Part shown: piece by piece, positions 14,033 through 23,602 of the stretch
How positions within the stretch are numbered: the first letter of the stretch is position 1
Layout: each line of letters begins with the position of its first letter
DNA from: CAIKZZ01 sp035604595
GTDB lineage: Bacteria > Pseudomonadota > Gammaproteobacteria > Steroidobacterales > Steroidobacteraceae
Direction: 5' to 3'
Assembly (NCBI GenBank): GCA_035604595.1
Contig: DATNIE010000036.1
Location: 1 to 24,041, forward strand
DNA: 24,041 bases
Program-made: the position numbers and the translations under genes
The notes under the pieces: model-generated
Databases searched by the model: none
The model's input: the letters and a program-made list of their open reading frames with translations, nothing else
Told to the model about the DNA's origin: nothing

Positions 14033-14977
14033 ATGGCAGCCGGCAAAACGACCGGCAGCGCCCGGCGCTCCGGCATCACGCTCCTCGACGGTGGCACTGG
14101 CCGCGAGCTGATGCGCATCGGTGCACCATTCCGGCAACCCGAATGGTCGGCCCTCGCACTGATCGAGGCACCCGACTTCGTGACGCGCGTGCACCGTGCC
14201 TATGTAGAGGCAGGCGCCGACGTCATCACGACCAATAGCTACGCCATCGTGCCATTCCACATCGGCGCAGAGTGCTTCGCGACGGACGGCGCGCGCCTCG
14301 CCGCGCTCGCTGGGCAACTCGCGCGCGCCGTCGCGGACACGGCACGGACGCGCGTCCGAGTTGCGGGTTCGCTGCCCCCGATCTGTGGTTCATATCGCGC
14401 CGACTGGTTCCAGCCGGAGCTCGCGCGGCCGATCCTCGCAACCCTGACCGAGGCACTCGGGCCGTCGATCGATCACTGGCAGGCCGAGACGCTGAGCGCG
14501 ATCGCCGAGGCGGAGCTCGTGCGCGAAGTGCTCGGCCGCGACCCGAGGCCGTTATGGTTGTCATTCACGCTCAAGGACGAGCGCGCCACTCGCGGGCCGC
14601 CACTGCTCAGGTCCGGCGAACCGGTCGATGCGGCCGTGTCGGCGGCGATTGGGCTCGGTGCGACGGCGGTGCTGTTCAACTGCAGCCAGCCCGAGGTCAT
14701 GGGCGATGCGGTCGACCATGCCAGGGACGTGCTGACGGCCGCCGGCCGCGTCGGTGACGGTGGGATCGCGATCGGCGTCTACGCGAACGCGTTTGCGCCG
14801 CAGCGGGCGGATGCGACAGCGAACAGCGGTCTCAGCGCGATTCGGTCCGATCTGACGCCAGCCGGCTATCGCAAGTGGGTCGAGGACTGGCTGGGGCGCG
14901 GCGCGACAATCGTCGGCGGCTGCTGCGGGATCGGGCCCGAGCATATCCGCGTGTTAGACGAAGCCCTTGGGGCGTAG
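14033..14977 (+). CDS. Homocysteine S-methyltransferase family protein (MmuM-like)
   Basis: Family enzymes transfer a methyl group from S-methylmethionine or another donor to homocysteine, using a Zn-thiolate site in a (beta/alpha)8 barrel. 314 aa, the usual length for the single-domain form. LLDGGTGREL (17-26) is the N-terminal signature; AGADVITTNSY (60-70) follows. Zn ligands are visible as Cys217 in LFNCSQPE and Cys297-Cys298 in GGCCGIGPEHI. An in-frame TGA immediately upstream forces the ATG at 14033, although its ribosome site is weak. There is no cobalamin or folate domain, so it is not MetH. It lies alone between the AT-rich island and the convergent molybdoenzyme gene. The exact methyl donor cannot be read from the sequence. 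Confidence 0.9.
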   Translation: MAAGKTTGSARRSGITLLDGGTGRELMRIGAPFRQPEWSALALIEAPDFVTRVHRAYVEAGADVITTNSYAIVPFHIGAECFATDGARLAALAGQLARAVADTARTRVRVAGSLPPICGSYRADWFQPELARPILATLTEALGPSIDHWQAETLSAIAEAELVREVLGRDPRPLWLSFTLKDERATRGPPLLRSGEPVDAAVSAAIGLGATAVLFNCSQPEVMGDAVDHARDVLTAAGRVGDGGIAIGVYANAFAPQRADATANSGLSAIRSDLTPAGYRKWVEDWLGRGATIVGGCCGIGPEHIRVLDEALGA

Positions 14978-15000
14978 TGGCGCGCACACCGAGCCGCTGC

Positions 15001-17229
15001 TTACGCGCAAGCCTCGAGCACGACGGCGACACCCGATAGCACGGCGTTCCCTGAGAGCGGATCGCGACGCTGATCGTCGAGGAGTGCATTCAGGCTCGCG
15101 CCGGGGCGTTTCTCGGCGACCCGCAGCGAAACACCGGGCAGGTCGTGGCCCCAGCCGTGCGGCAGGCTGACGACGCCGGGCATCACCTCGTCGCTCACCT
15201 CGACCGGTGCCTCGATGGACCGCTCGCCCGCGGTAAGCCGCGCTCGCCCGCCGGCGGTGAGGCCGAAGCGCTCTGCATCCAGTGGATGAACGAGCACCGT
15301 ACAGCGAACGGGACCCTTGGCGAGCGTCGGCAGATTGTGCATCCAGCTGTTGTTCGATGCGAGCTGGCGGCGTCCAATCACGACGACATCCGGCGGTGCC
15401 TCGTCGAGGCGCGCGGCGGCGCGCGCCAGATCCGCGATCAGTGGCGCCGGGGCCAGCTCGACCTTTCCCGACGGCGTGCGTAAGAGCTCCGGGAGCCGCG
15501 GTGAGAGCGCGCCGAGGTCGATGCCTTCGGGATGTGCGATCAGCGTCGCGAGACTGAGCCCGCCGGGCGCCTGTCCGAACCGGTCACCGTACGGCCCCAG
15601 CCGCAGCGCCAGGTCGAGCAGTCGCTCCGGCCCTTGCCGGGGCGTCGGGCGTGCGAGCAGCGCCGTCGCCAGCTCCGGCGGGAGGTTCCGCCGCACCTGC
15701 TCGGCGTAGGCTGCGTCATCGAGGACCGCGAGATCATCACTCACGCGCGAGCCCTGGGCGATCGCGATCAGTCGGAGCAGCGTGTGCCACTCCGCCGGCT
15801 GGGCGGCAGAACGCGGCCAGACGGCAGGCGAGTAGCGGGCGCAGTTGCGGTACGCGAGTTGCGGGAACGGCACGTCGAAATGCGACTCCTCGAGCGGGGA
15901 CACGCCCGGCAGGATCACGTGCGCATGGCGGCTGGTCTCATTGAGGTAAATGTCGAGGCTGATGAGCGCCTCGAGCGTCTCAAACGCCCGCGCAACGCGT
16001 CCGCCATTCGGGACCGAGAGCACGGGATTGCCGCCGATCACGATCATGCCGCGGATCTGGCCCTCGCCGGGCGTCTCGATCTCTTCGGCCATGCAGGTCG
16101 CCGGAAACTCGCCGAGTACCTCGGGCGCCTGTGACACGCGCGAGCGTCGCCGGCCGGTCGCAAACGGACGGCGGCTGGCGTCGGCAGGCAGCGTGTTGGT
16201 CGCGAACGCGGCCGCCTTCGGAAACATCGCTCCGCCAGGGCGGTCGAGGTTGCCGGTCAGGACGTTGAGGAGTTCGACGAGCCAGCTCGCGAGCGTGCCA
16301 AACTCCTGCGTGCACGTGCCGATACGGCCGTAGACTGCGGCGCGCGGTGCGTCCGACAGCGCGCGGGCAATGTGGCGGATCGTCGCCGCCGGAAGGGCGG
16401 TCGCCGCGGCGACGCGCTCGGGCGGAAACACTCGCACCGCCGCGATCGCTTCGTCGAGCCCGGTGACATAGCTGCCGAGCCGGTCCAGGCGAACGCGGTT
16501 CTCCTCGATCAGCGTCGCCGCCAGGCCAAGCAACAAGAACACGTCCGAGCCCGGCCGCAGGAAATGATGCTCGTCCGCGAGCTCGGCGGTCTCGCTGCGG
16601 CGCGGATCGAGCACCACCAGGCGCCCGCCCCGGCGCCTGAGCGCGCGTGCCCGACCGCGGAAGTCGGGGACAGTCCAGAGGCTGCCGTTGGAAGCTGCCG
16701 GGTTCGCGCCCAGCACCAGCAGGTAATCGGTACGGTCGATGTCCGGAACCGGAATGGTCAGCCCGCCACCGAACATCAGGGCCGCGGCCAGCTGCTTGGG
16801 CATCTGGTCGAGGGTCGAGGCGCTGAAAACGTTGCTGGTACCGAGCGCGCGCACCAGCAACGGCACGTACAGCAGTAGCCCGTACTTATGGGCCACCGGG
16901 TTGCCGAGGTAGACGCCCACGGACTGGCGCCCGTGCCTCTCGAGCAGCGGCGCCAGCAGCCGCTCGACCTCGGCATAGGCGTCGGCCCACGACGCGGGTT
17001 CGAAGCGTCCGGCACGCTTGACGAGCGGCCTCTGCAGTCGATCGGGATCGTGGTGCAAGTCGCGCACGGCGGCCCCTTTCGGGCAGATGTAGCCGTGGCT
17101 GAACACGTCCGCGGTGTGGCCACGTACCGCGAGTATCCGGTCCCCGTCGAGCGACAGCTCGAGCCCACAACAGGCTTCGCACAGGGGGCAGATCCTGTGC
17201 GCGGTGTGAGGGGTTCCGGTTGCAGTCAT
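15001..17229 (-). CDS. Molybdopterin-dependent oxidoreductase, FdhH/NapA-like catalytic subunit without partner subunits
   Basis: 742 aa from ATG 17229 (GAGG eight bases upstream). Cytoplasmic in prediction, since no Tat signal is visible. The N-terminal [4Fe-4S] motif is CPLCEACC (Cys14, Cys17, Cys21) plus Cys49 in YICPKG, as in the DMSO-reductase superfamily. Further blocks: VLGANPAASNGSLW, a VVLDPRRSETAELADEH pterin-binding region, GNLDRPGGAMFP, VIGGNPVLSVPNGG, and the C-terminal dinucleotide-binding domain from about 625 with ASNNSWMHN and SLPHGWGHD. Where FdhH has selenocysteine and NapA has Cys, this protein reads SASTLDQMPK, suggesting Asp (or Ser) as Mo ligand. No electron-transfer subunit, cofactor gene or chaperone is adjacent. 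It diverges from the acyl-CoA dehydrogenase operon, so the two may share control. The substrate is unknown. Confidence 0.9.
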   Translation of the reverse strand: MTATGTPHTAHRICPLCEACCGLELSLDGDRILAVRGHTADVFSHGYICPKGAAVRDLHHDPDRLQRPLVKRAGRFEPASWADAYAEVERLLAPLLERHGRQSVGVYLGNPVAHKYGLLLYVPLLVRALGTSNVFSASTLDQMPKQLAAALMFGGGLTIPVPDIDRTDYLLVLGANPAASNGSLWTVPDFRGRARALRRRGGRLVVLDPRRSETAELADEHHFLRPGSDVFLLLGLAATLIEENRVRLDRLGSYVTGLDEAIAAVRVFPPERVAAATALPAATIRHIARALSDAPRAAVYGRIGTCTQEFGTLASWLVELLNVLTGNLDRPGGAMFPKAAAFATNTLPADASRRPFATGRRRSRVSQAPEVLGEFPATCMAEEIETPGEGQIRGMIVIGGNPVLSVPNGGRVARAFETLEALISLDIYLNETSRHAHVILPGVSPLEESHFDVPFPQLAYRNCARYSPAVWPRSAAQPAEWHTLLRLIAIAQGSRVSDDLAVLDDAAYAEQVRRNLPPELATALLARPTPRQGPERLLDLALRLGPYGDRFGQAPGGLSLATLIAHPEGIDLGALSPRLPELLRTPSGKVELAPAPLIADLARAAARLDEAPPDVVVIGRRQLASNNSWMHNLPTLAKGPVRCTVLVHPLDAERFGLTAGGRARLTAGERSIEAPVEVSDEVMPGVVSLPHGWGHDLPGVSLRVAEKRPGASLNALLDDQRRDPLSGNAVLSGVAVVLEACA

Positions 17230-17425
17230 GGAGCGCGCCTCACCGAGATTGCCGGGGAGCCTGGCCGTAGCCCTGGGACGATCTCCCGGGGGCGAGGGTA
17301 CTGCGGATCGGTACCAGCGTACACCGACCATCGGTTGACCCGGACGCCGGCCGGCCGCGGCCTTGGGTACACTGAGGATGCAAGATGGCTGCGCCCGGCG
17401 ATGCGCGCTCAGAGGAGCCCGACTC
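17230..17425. promoter_or_regulatory. Divergent promoter region of molybdoenzyme and acyl-CoA dehydrogenase operon
   Basis: 196 bases between two divergent starts. On the plus strand GGG-TACACT (17368-17373) lies 52 bases before the ATG at 17426 and resembles a -10; TTGACC at 17335-17340 is too far from it (27 bases) for a standard pair. On the minus strand several TACNCT-like strings occur without a clear -35. The GC-rich stretch 17343-17362 is full of CCGG palindromes. No operator of a known regulator is recognised. Confidence 0.4.
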
Positions 17426-18651
<1,226 letters not shown>

Positions 18652-18655
<4 letters not shown>

Positions 18656-19671
18656 GCCTGCCGCCGCTTCTCGCCGGCCGACTGTCCATTCCGGTCATCG
18701 GCGCGCCGCTATTCATCGTCTCGAACCCGCAGCTCGTGATCGCGCAGTGCAAGGCCGGAATCGTCGGGTCGTTCCCGGCACTGAATGCCCGGCCCGCGGC
18801 GCAACTGGAAGACTGGCTCGAGGAGATCACGAGTGAGCTCGACGCGCACGCCGCGGCGCACCCGGCGCATCCGCCGGCCCCGTTTGCCGTCAACCAGATC
18901 GTGCACCGTTCGAACGACCGGCTCGAGCACGACCTCGAAGTCTGCGCCCGCTTCAAGGTGCCGATCACGATCACCTCGCTCGGCGCCCGACGCGAGGTCA
19001 ACGACGGCATCCACGCCTATGGCGGGTTCGTGCTGCACGACATCATCAACGACACCTTTGCGCACAAGGCGATCGACAAGGGCGCGGACGGGCTCATTGC
19101 GGTCGCGGCAGGGGCGGGCGGCCATGCGGGCACGCTGTCGCCGTTCGCGCTGGTGCACGAGATTCGGGAATGGTTCGACGGGCCGCTGGTGCTGGCCGGG
19201 GCCATCTCGAATGGCCGGTCGATCCTCGCGGCCGAGGCGCTTGGCGCAGACCTCGCCTACGTCGGCTCTGCGTTCATCGCGACTCTCGAAGCCAACGCAT
19301 CGGCGGCCCACAAGGAAGCCGTGGCGCACAGTCGCGCCGAGGACATCGTCTACACGAACCTGTTCACCGGCGTACACGGCAATTACCTGCGCCAGTCAAT
19401 CGTCAATGCCGGCTTGGATCCCGATCATCTGCCGCAGTCGGACCCGACGACGATGAATTTCGGTTCGACCCGGGGCAAGGAGTACAAAGCCTGGCGCGAT
19501 ATCTGGGGTGCCGGCCAGGGGCTTGCCGCCGTCAAGGCGGTCGTACCCGCCGCCGAGCTCGTGGCGCGACTCGCGCGGGAGTACGTGGCGGCCCGGCGCG
19601 CCCTCGGCGTGCCGCCGCGGGTGTCCGCGAGCACGGCGCCTGCGAGCGGCGCGCGCGCCACCGCAGGTTGA
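18652..19671 (+). CDS. Nitronate monooxygenase-family flavoprotein (2-nitropropane dioxygenase-like)
   Basis: FMN TIM-barrel protein of the NMO / NAD(P)H:quinone reductase / enoyl reductase group. The start is proposed as TTG 18652, overlapping the acyl-CoA dehydrogenase stop by four bases (TTGA); it gives 339 aa and begins SLPPLLAGRLSIPVIGAPLF right where the family begins, while no ATG occurs at a useful position. Motifs: GAPLFIVSNPQLV (17-29), KAGIVGSFPALNAR (34-47), VAAGAGGHAGTLSP (151-164) with His158 as the likely catalytic His, and LAGAISNGRSI plus ADLAYVGSAFIAT for phosphate binding. The C-terminal part carries FTGVHGNYLR. Its role in an acyl-CoA operon is not established; many NMO-family members sit in fatty acid or steroid degradation clusters. 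Confidence 0.9.
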
Positions 19672-19679
19672 GACGCGCG

Positions 19680-20487
19680 ATGCAAAGCACAGGTCTCGGC
19701 CGGCTCGCGGGCAAACGGGCGATCGTCACCGGCGCCGGCAGTGGCATCGGCCGGGCGAGCGCACAGCTGTTTGCGCGCGAGCAGGCGGCGGTGCTCGCGA
19801 TCGATATCGACGGGCCAGCTGTCGATCAGACGGTCGCCGCGATCGTTCGCGACGGCGGCCGGGCGCGCGGAATCTGCGCCGACGCGGGATCGGAGGCAGA
19901 CGTGCGCTCATTCGTCGCCACCGGAATCGAGGCGTTCGGCGGCCTCGACGTGCTCTTCGCCAATGCCGGCATCGCCGGTCCCCTCGTGCCGCTCGCCGAC
20001 CAGACGGTCGAGACGTGGCTCAAGGTGCTGCGGGTCAACCTGATCGGGCCCTTCCTCGCCATTCGGGAAGTTGCGCCGCACTTCAGGGCCCAGGGCTCCG
20101 GGACCATCGTGTGCACCGCCTCGGTTGCGGGGCTGCGAGCCAATGCCGGACCGATACCGTACTCGGCGAGCAAGGCTGCGGTCATCAGCCTCGTGCAGAC
20201 GGTCGCCAACGAGTTTTACGGGACCGGGATCCGGATCAACGCCATCTGTCCGGGGCTCATCGAGACCGCGATGACGCAGCCCCTGTTTGAGCAGGCGCGC
20301 GCGCGGGAGCGAGGGCAGGATCGGGCAGCTGAACCCGCTCGCAAGGGCCGGTGCCCCCGAGGAGATCGCGCGCCTCGCGCTGTTTCTGGCGAGCGAGGAG
20401 TCGTCCTTCGTCAACGGCCAGGCACTCGCCGCTGATGGCGGCCTGACGAGCACGCTGCCGTTCGCGCCGAGCCGGCGCGGTTTTTAG
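19680..20487 (+). pseudogene. Short-chain dehydrogenase/reductase broken by a +1 frameshift
   Basis: Classical SDR read in two frames. From ATG 19680: TGAGSGIG NAD(P) motif, NAGIAGP, CTASVAGL with the catalytic Ser, YSASKAA with catalytic Tyr and Lys, and NAICPGLIETAMT. After EQARAR (about 20289-20306) this frame turns into Arg-rich nonsense and stops at 20435. The +1 frame restores the family C terminus: NPLARAGAPEEIARLALFLASEESSFVNGQALAADGG, in outline, ending at 20487. Skipping one base in the GC-repeat/GGG run (20295-20307) gives a normal 268-residue SDR. Options are a true inactivating indel, a sequencing or assembly error in a difficult run, or slippage. The truncated product would be 251 aa with all catalytic residues but a wrong tail. 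It starts eight bases after the NMO-family stop. Confidence 0.87.
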
Positions 20488-20534
20488 CACCCGCCGGGGC
20501 CCTGCATCCCGGCCCACGTTGGAGGAGCCTCATC

Positions 20535-21317
20535 GTGTCGATGTTCGATCTGTCGGGAAAGGTTGCGCTGATCACCGGGTCGACGCGGGGCATCGGCAAG
20601 GCGATTGCGGTGGAAATGGCGCGCCACGGTGCGCGTGTGACGGCGTCGAGCCGCAAGGAGGATGCCTGTGCGGCGGTGGCGGCGGAGATTACAGCGGCTG
20701 GTGGCGAGGCGCTGGCGGTCGCCTGCAACATCGGGCGCAAAAGCGATCTGCAGGCGCTCGTCGATGCGACGCTGGCGCGCTGGGGCCGGATCGATATCCT
20801 CGTGTGCAATGCGGCGGTCAATCCGTATTTCGGTCCGGCCCTCGGCATGCCGGACGAAGCGTTCGACAAGATCATGAACAGCAACGTGCGCAGTAATTTC
20901 TGGCTCTGCAACATGGTCGTGCCGCAGATGGCCGCGCGGCGGGACGGGGTAATCGTCATCGTCTCGTCAGTGGCGGGCCTCAAAGGCAACGGCAAGCTCG
21001 GTGCCTACGGCATCTCGAAGGCAGCCGACATGCAGCTCGCGCGCAACCTTGCCATAGAGTGGGGGCAACACAATATCCGGGCGAACTGCCTGGCCCCGGG
21101 AGTCGTACGCACCGATTTTGCGAAGGCGCTGTGGAGCGATCCGAAGCTCCACGAGCAGCTGGTCCGGCAGTACCCGCTGCGCCGCATCGGCGAGCCCGAG
21201 GACATCGCCGGCGCCGCGGTGTTCCTTGCCTCCCGCGCCGGCTGTTTCATGACCGGGCAGACTCTCGTGCTCGATGGCGGGGGCATGGTCAGCGGCCCGG
21301 AGAACGGGCTCGACTAG
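20535..21317 (+). CDS. SDR family oxidoreductase, DHRS4-like
   Basis: 260 aa from GTG 20535 (GGAGGAG seven bases upstream); ATG 20541 is a near alternative. NAD(P)-binding TGSTRGIG (14-21), structural NAAVNP (92-97), catalytic Ser144/Ser145 in VSSVAG, Tyr158 and Lys162 in YGISK, and NCLAPGVVRTDF follow the classical SDR plan. NAAVNPYFG and LRRIGEPEDIAGAAVFLAS are closest to the DHRS4 / carbonyl reductase branch. C-terminal FMTGQTLVLDGGG is complete. Unlike the SDR just upstream, this frame is intact. Forty-seven bases separate it from the broken SDR, so it probably belongs to the same operon and may oxidise a hydroxyacyl or alcohol intermediate made with the acyl-CoA dehydrogenase (inference). 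Confidence 0.94.
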   Translation: MSMFDLSGKVALITGSTRGIGKAIAVEMARHGARVTASSRKEDACAAVAAEITAAGGEALAVACNIGRKSDLQALVDATLARWGRIDILVCNAAVNPYFGPALGMPDEAFDKIMNSNVRSNFWLCNMVVPQMAARRDGVIVIVSSVAGLKGNGKLGAYGISKAADMQLARNLAIEWGQHNIRANCLAPGVVRTDFAKALWSDPKLHEQLVRQYPLRRIGEPEDIAGAAVFLASRAGCFMTGQTLVLDGGGMVSGPENGLD

Positions 21318-21359
21318 CGGTCCAGCCGCCGGCTGACCCGGGCCGCGCCGCCGCGCTGT

Positions 21360-21749
21360 TCAGTCGACGATCATCGTCTCGATTGTGAGCCGGCCGGTGA
21401 GCGTGCGGGATACCGGCGTCTTGCCGGCGATCTCGAGCAGGCGCGTCTTCTGCTCGGGCGTCAGCGGCTTTCCGAAAGAGATCCGCCGGTCGACTCGCTC
21501 CTTGTCGTCCGCGTCCTTCGCGTAGCGCAGCCCGACCGTGATCTTGCCGAGTTCCCAGCCCTTGCGCCCGGCATACATGCGCAGCGTGATCGACGTGCAG
21601 GCTCCGAGACTCGCGAGCAGCAGCTCGTACGGAGAGGGGCCCGAGTCACCGCCGCCGAGCGCGGCCGGCTCGTCCGCCGTCAGGCGATGACGGCCGGACA
21701 CGACCTGCTGCATGTACTTGAACTCGCTGATGACCGTGACGTGTGCCAT
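21360..21749 (-). CDS. OsmC family protein with only one of the two usual cysteines
   Basis: 129 aa from ATG 21749. OsmC/Ohr proteins are thiol peroxidases acting on organic hydroperoxides; many YhfA/OsmC relatives have unproven roles. Visible: MAHVTVISEFKYMQQVVSGRH in outline at the N terminus, the GGGDSGPSPYELLLASLGACTS helix with Cys51, and the C-terminal KTPVSRTLTG where classical members read CPVHRTL. Thr111 therefore replaces the second, redox-paired Cys, so a normal two-Cys peroxidase cycle is unlikely. This C-to-T form occurs in a subset of the family. It lies 44 bases after the ParB-like gene on the same strand and converges on the SDR gene. Confidence 0.9.
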   Translation of the reverse strand: MAHVTVISEFKYMQQVVSGRHRLTADEPAALGGGDSGPSPYELLLASLGACTSITLRMYAGRKGWELGKITVGLRYAKDADDKERVDRRISFGKPLTPEQKTRLLEIAGKTPVSRTLTGRLTIETMIVD

Positions 21750-21793
21750 GCAGATACCCCCGTCCGCCGGCTCGCGATGATCGAACCGGAGTG

Positions 21794-22828
21794 CTACTCG
21801 CTGGCGCCCGCGCCGACCGCCACCCACGCGAGATCGGTGTTCGAGACGGAGTCGAGCTTGAACGCCTTCGCGGCGGCTGTCATGCGTGTCAGCGCCTGAC
21901 CGATCGGCATCACCGGCCGCGTATCGCCCGACTTCAGCTTGATGAACCGCACCGGGTTGATGCGGGCCACGACATAGCTGCGAAGGTAAGGCGACTTGAA
22001 GCCGCGCTGCTGAAGCGCGCTGATGATCTTCTTGACCTCGGCGTCGATGGCCGTCAGCCGGTCCGCGTAACCGACGCGTTCCCGCAGGCTGGCCGCCAGC
22101 GTGCGGTCGCTGAAGCGGTCGACCTTCTTGAGCAGCGGACTGTACGCACCGCCGGCGAACCGCGGTGCCGACTCGTAGACGATCCCCAGCGTGATGAGCT
22201 CCGCCGCCTCGAACTGGTCGGCGAGGTCCGACTCCTTGGCCCGCGGCTCGCGCTTCGCGAGCGTGCGCGCCATCCGGATGACTTCGAGGCTGCGGTCCTT
22301 GAGGTTGTGGGCCTTCTCCGTGTTGAGGGCGAGAATCCGGTAGGCGAGGGACTCGTCCGGCGAGACGAGGACCGAGATCTGCCGCAGGCCCAGCACCTTG
22401 GCCGCGGCGAGACGATGCCGGCCGTTGGGCGTCCAGAATCGTCCGTCATGGCCCTGCACCACGATCAGGGGATCGAGGAAAGCACGGGCCTCGTCGATCT
22501 TTTCAGCGAGGCGCTTGGTGTGGGTGGGCGACAGGTCGCGCTGGAAGGGAGTCGGCTGCACGGCGCCGAGCGGCAGCGTCGCGAGCACCAGCGGCCGGCT
22601 ACCGAGCGGATCCCGATAGGCCCCGACTGGCACGCCATCCGCCTGCCGAATGAGTTCCACGAGGGGCCTGACATCGGCGTGCTCGAGTCCCAGGCTGATT
22701 TCGCCGGCGGTCAGGCCGCGCTGCGTGCGGGCCGGCGCCAGCCGGCGGCGCGCGGCACGACGGGCTGCGGCAGCGGTCTTGTTGCCGCCAGATCGGGCCG
22801 GACTGCGGGGCGGTTTGCGCGTCGCCAT
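21794..22828 (-). CDS. Orphan ParB-like nuclease-domain protein
   Basis: 344 aa from ATG 22828, which has AGGAGA six bases upstream. Residues 1-38 are a basic Arg/Lys/Ala tail that may touch nucleic acid. A ParB/Srx-type N-domain covers about 78-160: LATLPLGAVQPTPFQR, a helix with LAEKIDEA, DPLIVVQ, then TPNGRHRLAAAKVLGL (133-148), the counterpart of the ParB GERRxRA box that binds CTP or other nucleotides in canonical members. The rest is a helical domain of about 180 residues with no HTH that I can assign. There is no parA, no visible parS-like palindrome and no plasmid gene nearby, so chromosome segregation is unlikely. It sits between GFA and OsmC genes with 38 and 44 base gaps, perhaps as one operon. 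Confidence 0.85.
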   Translation of the reverse strand: MATRKPPRSPARSGGNKTAAAARRAARRRLAPARTQRGLTAGEISLGLEHADVRPLVELIRQADGVPVGAYRDPLGSRPLVLATLPLGAVQPTPFQRDLSPTHTKRLAEKIDEARAFLDPLIVVQGHDGRFWTPNGRHRLAAAKVLGLRQISVLVSPDESLAYRILALNTEKAHNLKDRSLEVIRMARTLAKREPRAKESDLADQFEAAELITLGIVYESAPRFAGGAYSPLLKKVDRFSDRTLAASLRERVGYADRLTAIDAEVKKIISALQQRGFKSPYLRSYVVARINPVRFIKLKSGDTRPVMPIGQALTRMTAAAKAFKLDSVSNTDLAWVAVGAGASE

Positions 22829-22866
22829 CGGGTTCTCCTACTGAGACGTCAACGCTGGCCAGAGCG

Positions 22867-23280
22867 TCATGTCGAATCTCCCGCCGTCTGCGGAACGCCA
22901 TCCGCGATCGTGTAGTAATCCGATTTGTCGGCGACAAAGATGTGCTGCCGGATCTTCAGATGTGTCGGCGGATCGAGCGTGCCGGCCATGATACTGGTCC
23001 AGGCCCGCTCGCCCGTGGTCGGCCGCCAGAACAGGTTGCCGCCGCAGCGGCTGCAGAATCCCCGCTCCGCGCGGTCCGAGGACGAATACCACGCGAGAGT
23101 GTCCGACTTTAGCAGCGTTATGTTTGCAGACGGGGCACCCGACGCGGCAACGTGGTGACCGCTGGTCCGTCGGCACTGCGAGCAGTGGCAGGCGATCACG
23201 TCCCGGAGCGCGCCGCGCACGGCGTAGCGGACTCCGCCGCAGAGGCAACCACCAGTACTCATCGCGGGCGTCGTCGACAT
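22867..23280 (-). CDS. GFA family zinc protein (glutathione-dependent formaldehyde-activating-like)
   Basis: 137 aa from ATG 23280 with GGAGGG seven bases upstream; the open frame continues to 23490 but that part lacks family sequence. Zn-binding Cys: Cys12 and Cys14 (GGCLCGGVRY), Cys31, Cys33 and Cys36 (CHCSQCRR), Cys76 and Cys79 (FCSRCGGNLFW), the complete GFA/CENP-V set for the structural and catalytic Zn. The PTHLKIRQHIFVADKSDY segment near the C terminus is typical. The founding member was reported to speed S-hydroxymethylglutathione formation, but for most homologues the reaction is not known. First gene of a possible minus-strand operon with the ParB-like and OsmC genes. Confidence 0.93.
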   Translation of the reverse strand: MSTTPAMSTGGCLCGGVRYAVRGALRDVIACHCSQCRRTSGHHVAASGAPSANITLLKSDTLAWYSSSDRAERGFCSRCGGNLFWRPTTGERAWTSIMAGTLDPPTHLKIRQHIFVADKSDYYTIADGVPQTAGDST

Positions 23281-23602
23281 CGAGGCACCCTCCGTCTGCG
23301 GAGCGTGGTGGCTGAGATCTGACACATTGGCGGTGTGTGCACGGTCAGCGCACCTCGGTCGCGCGGCCAGTCCCGGGCGAGCGCAACAGGTCCGCCATTC
23401 GTCACCGGGGATCCGCTCGTCCCGACACGGCGATGTGCCACGCGGCGACCATTGCAGTTTGCGCCTTTCGGGGTCGGGCGGCACGCGCACGACGCCCCCG
23501 ACAGCTATCGTGAGGGGCGAGGGGCGAGTCTGCTGGGCGGGGGCGCCGCTCGGGCTGACGGAGCGGCAGGCGCGCCCCGCGACGGGGTCGCAGCCGGGCG
23601 TG
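23281..23602. other. 322-base intergenic region upstream of GFA
   Basis: No gene is supported on either strand: open frames here have shadow-type Arg/Pro/Ala-rich composition. It should contain the GFA promoter (minus strand) and the end of the EAL transcript. A GC-rich inverted arrangement, GGGGGCGCC near 23539 and GGCGCGCCCC near 23569, might form a stem downstream of the EAL stop but has no T-tract. A short tandem GAGGGGC repeat occurs near 23515-23527. Confidence 0.45.
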
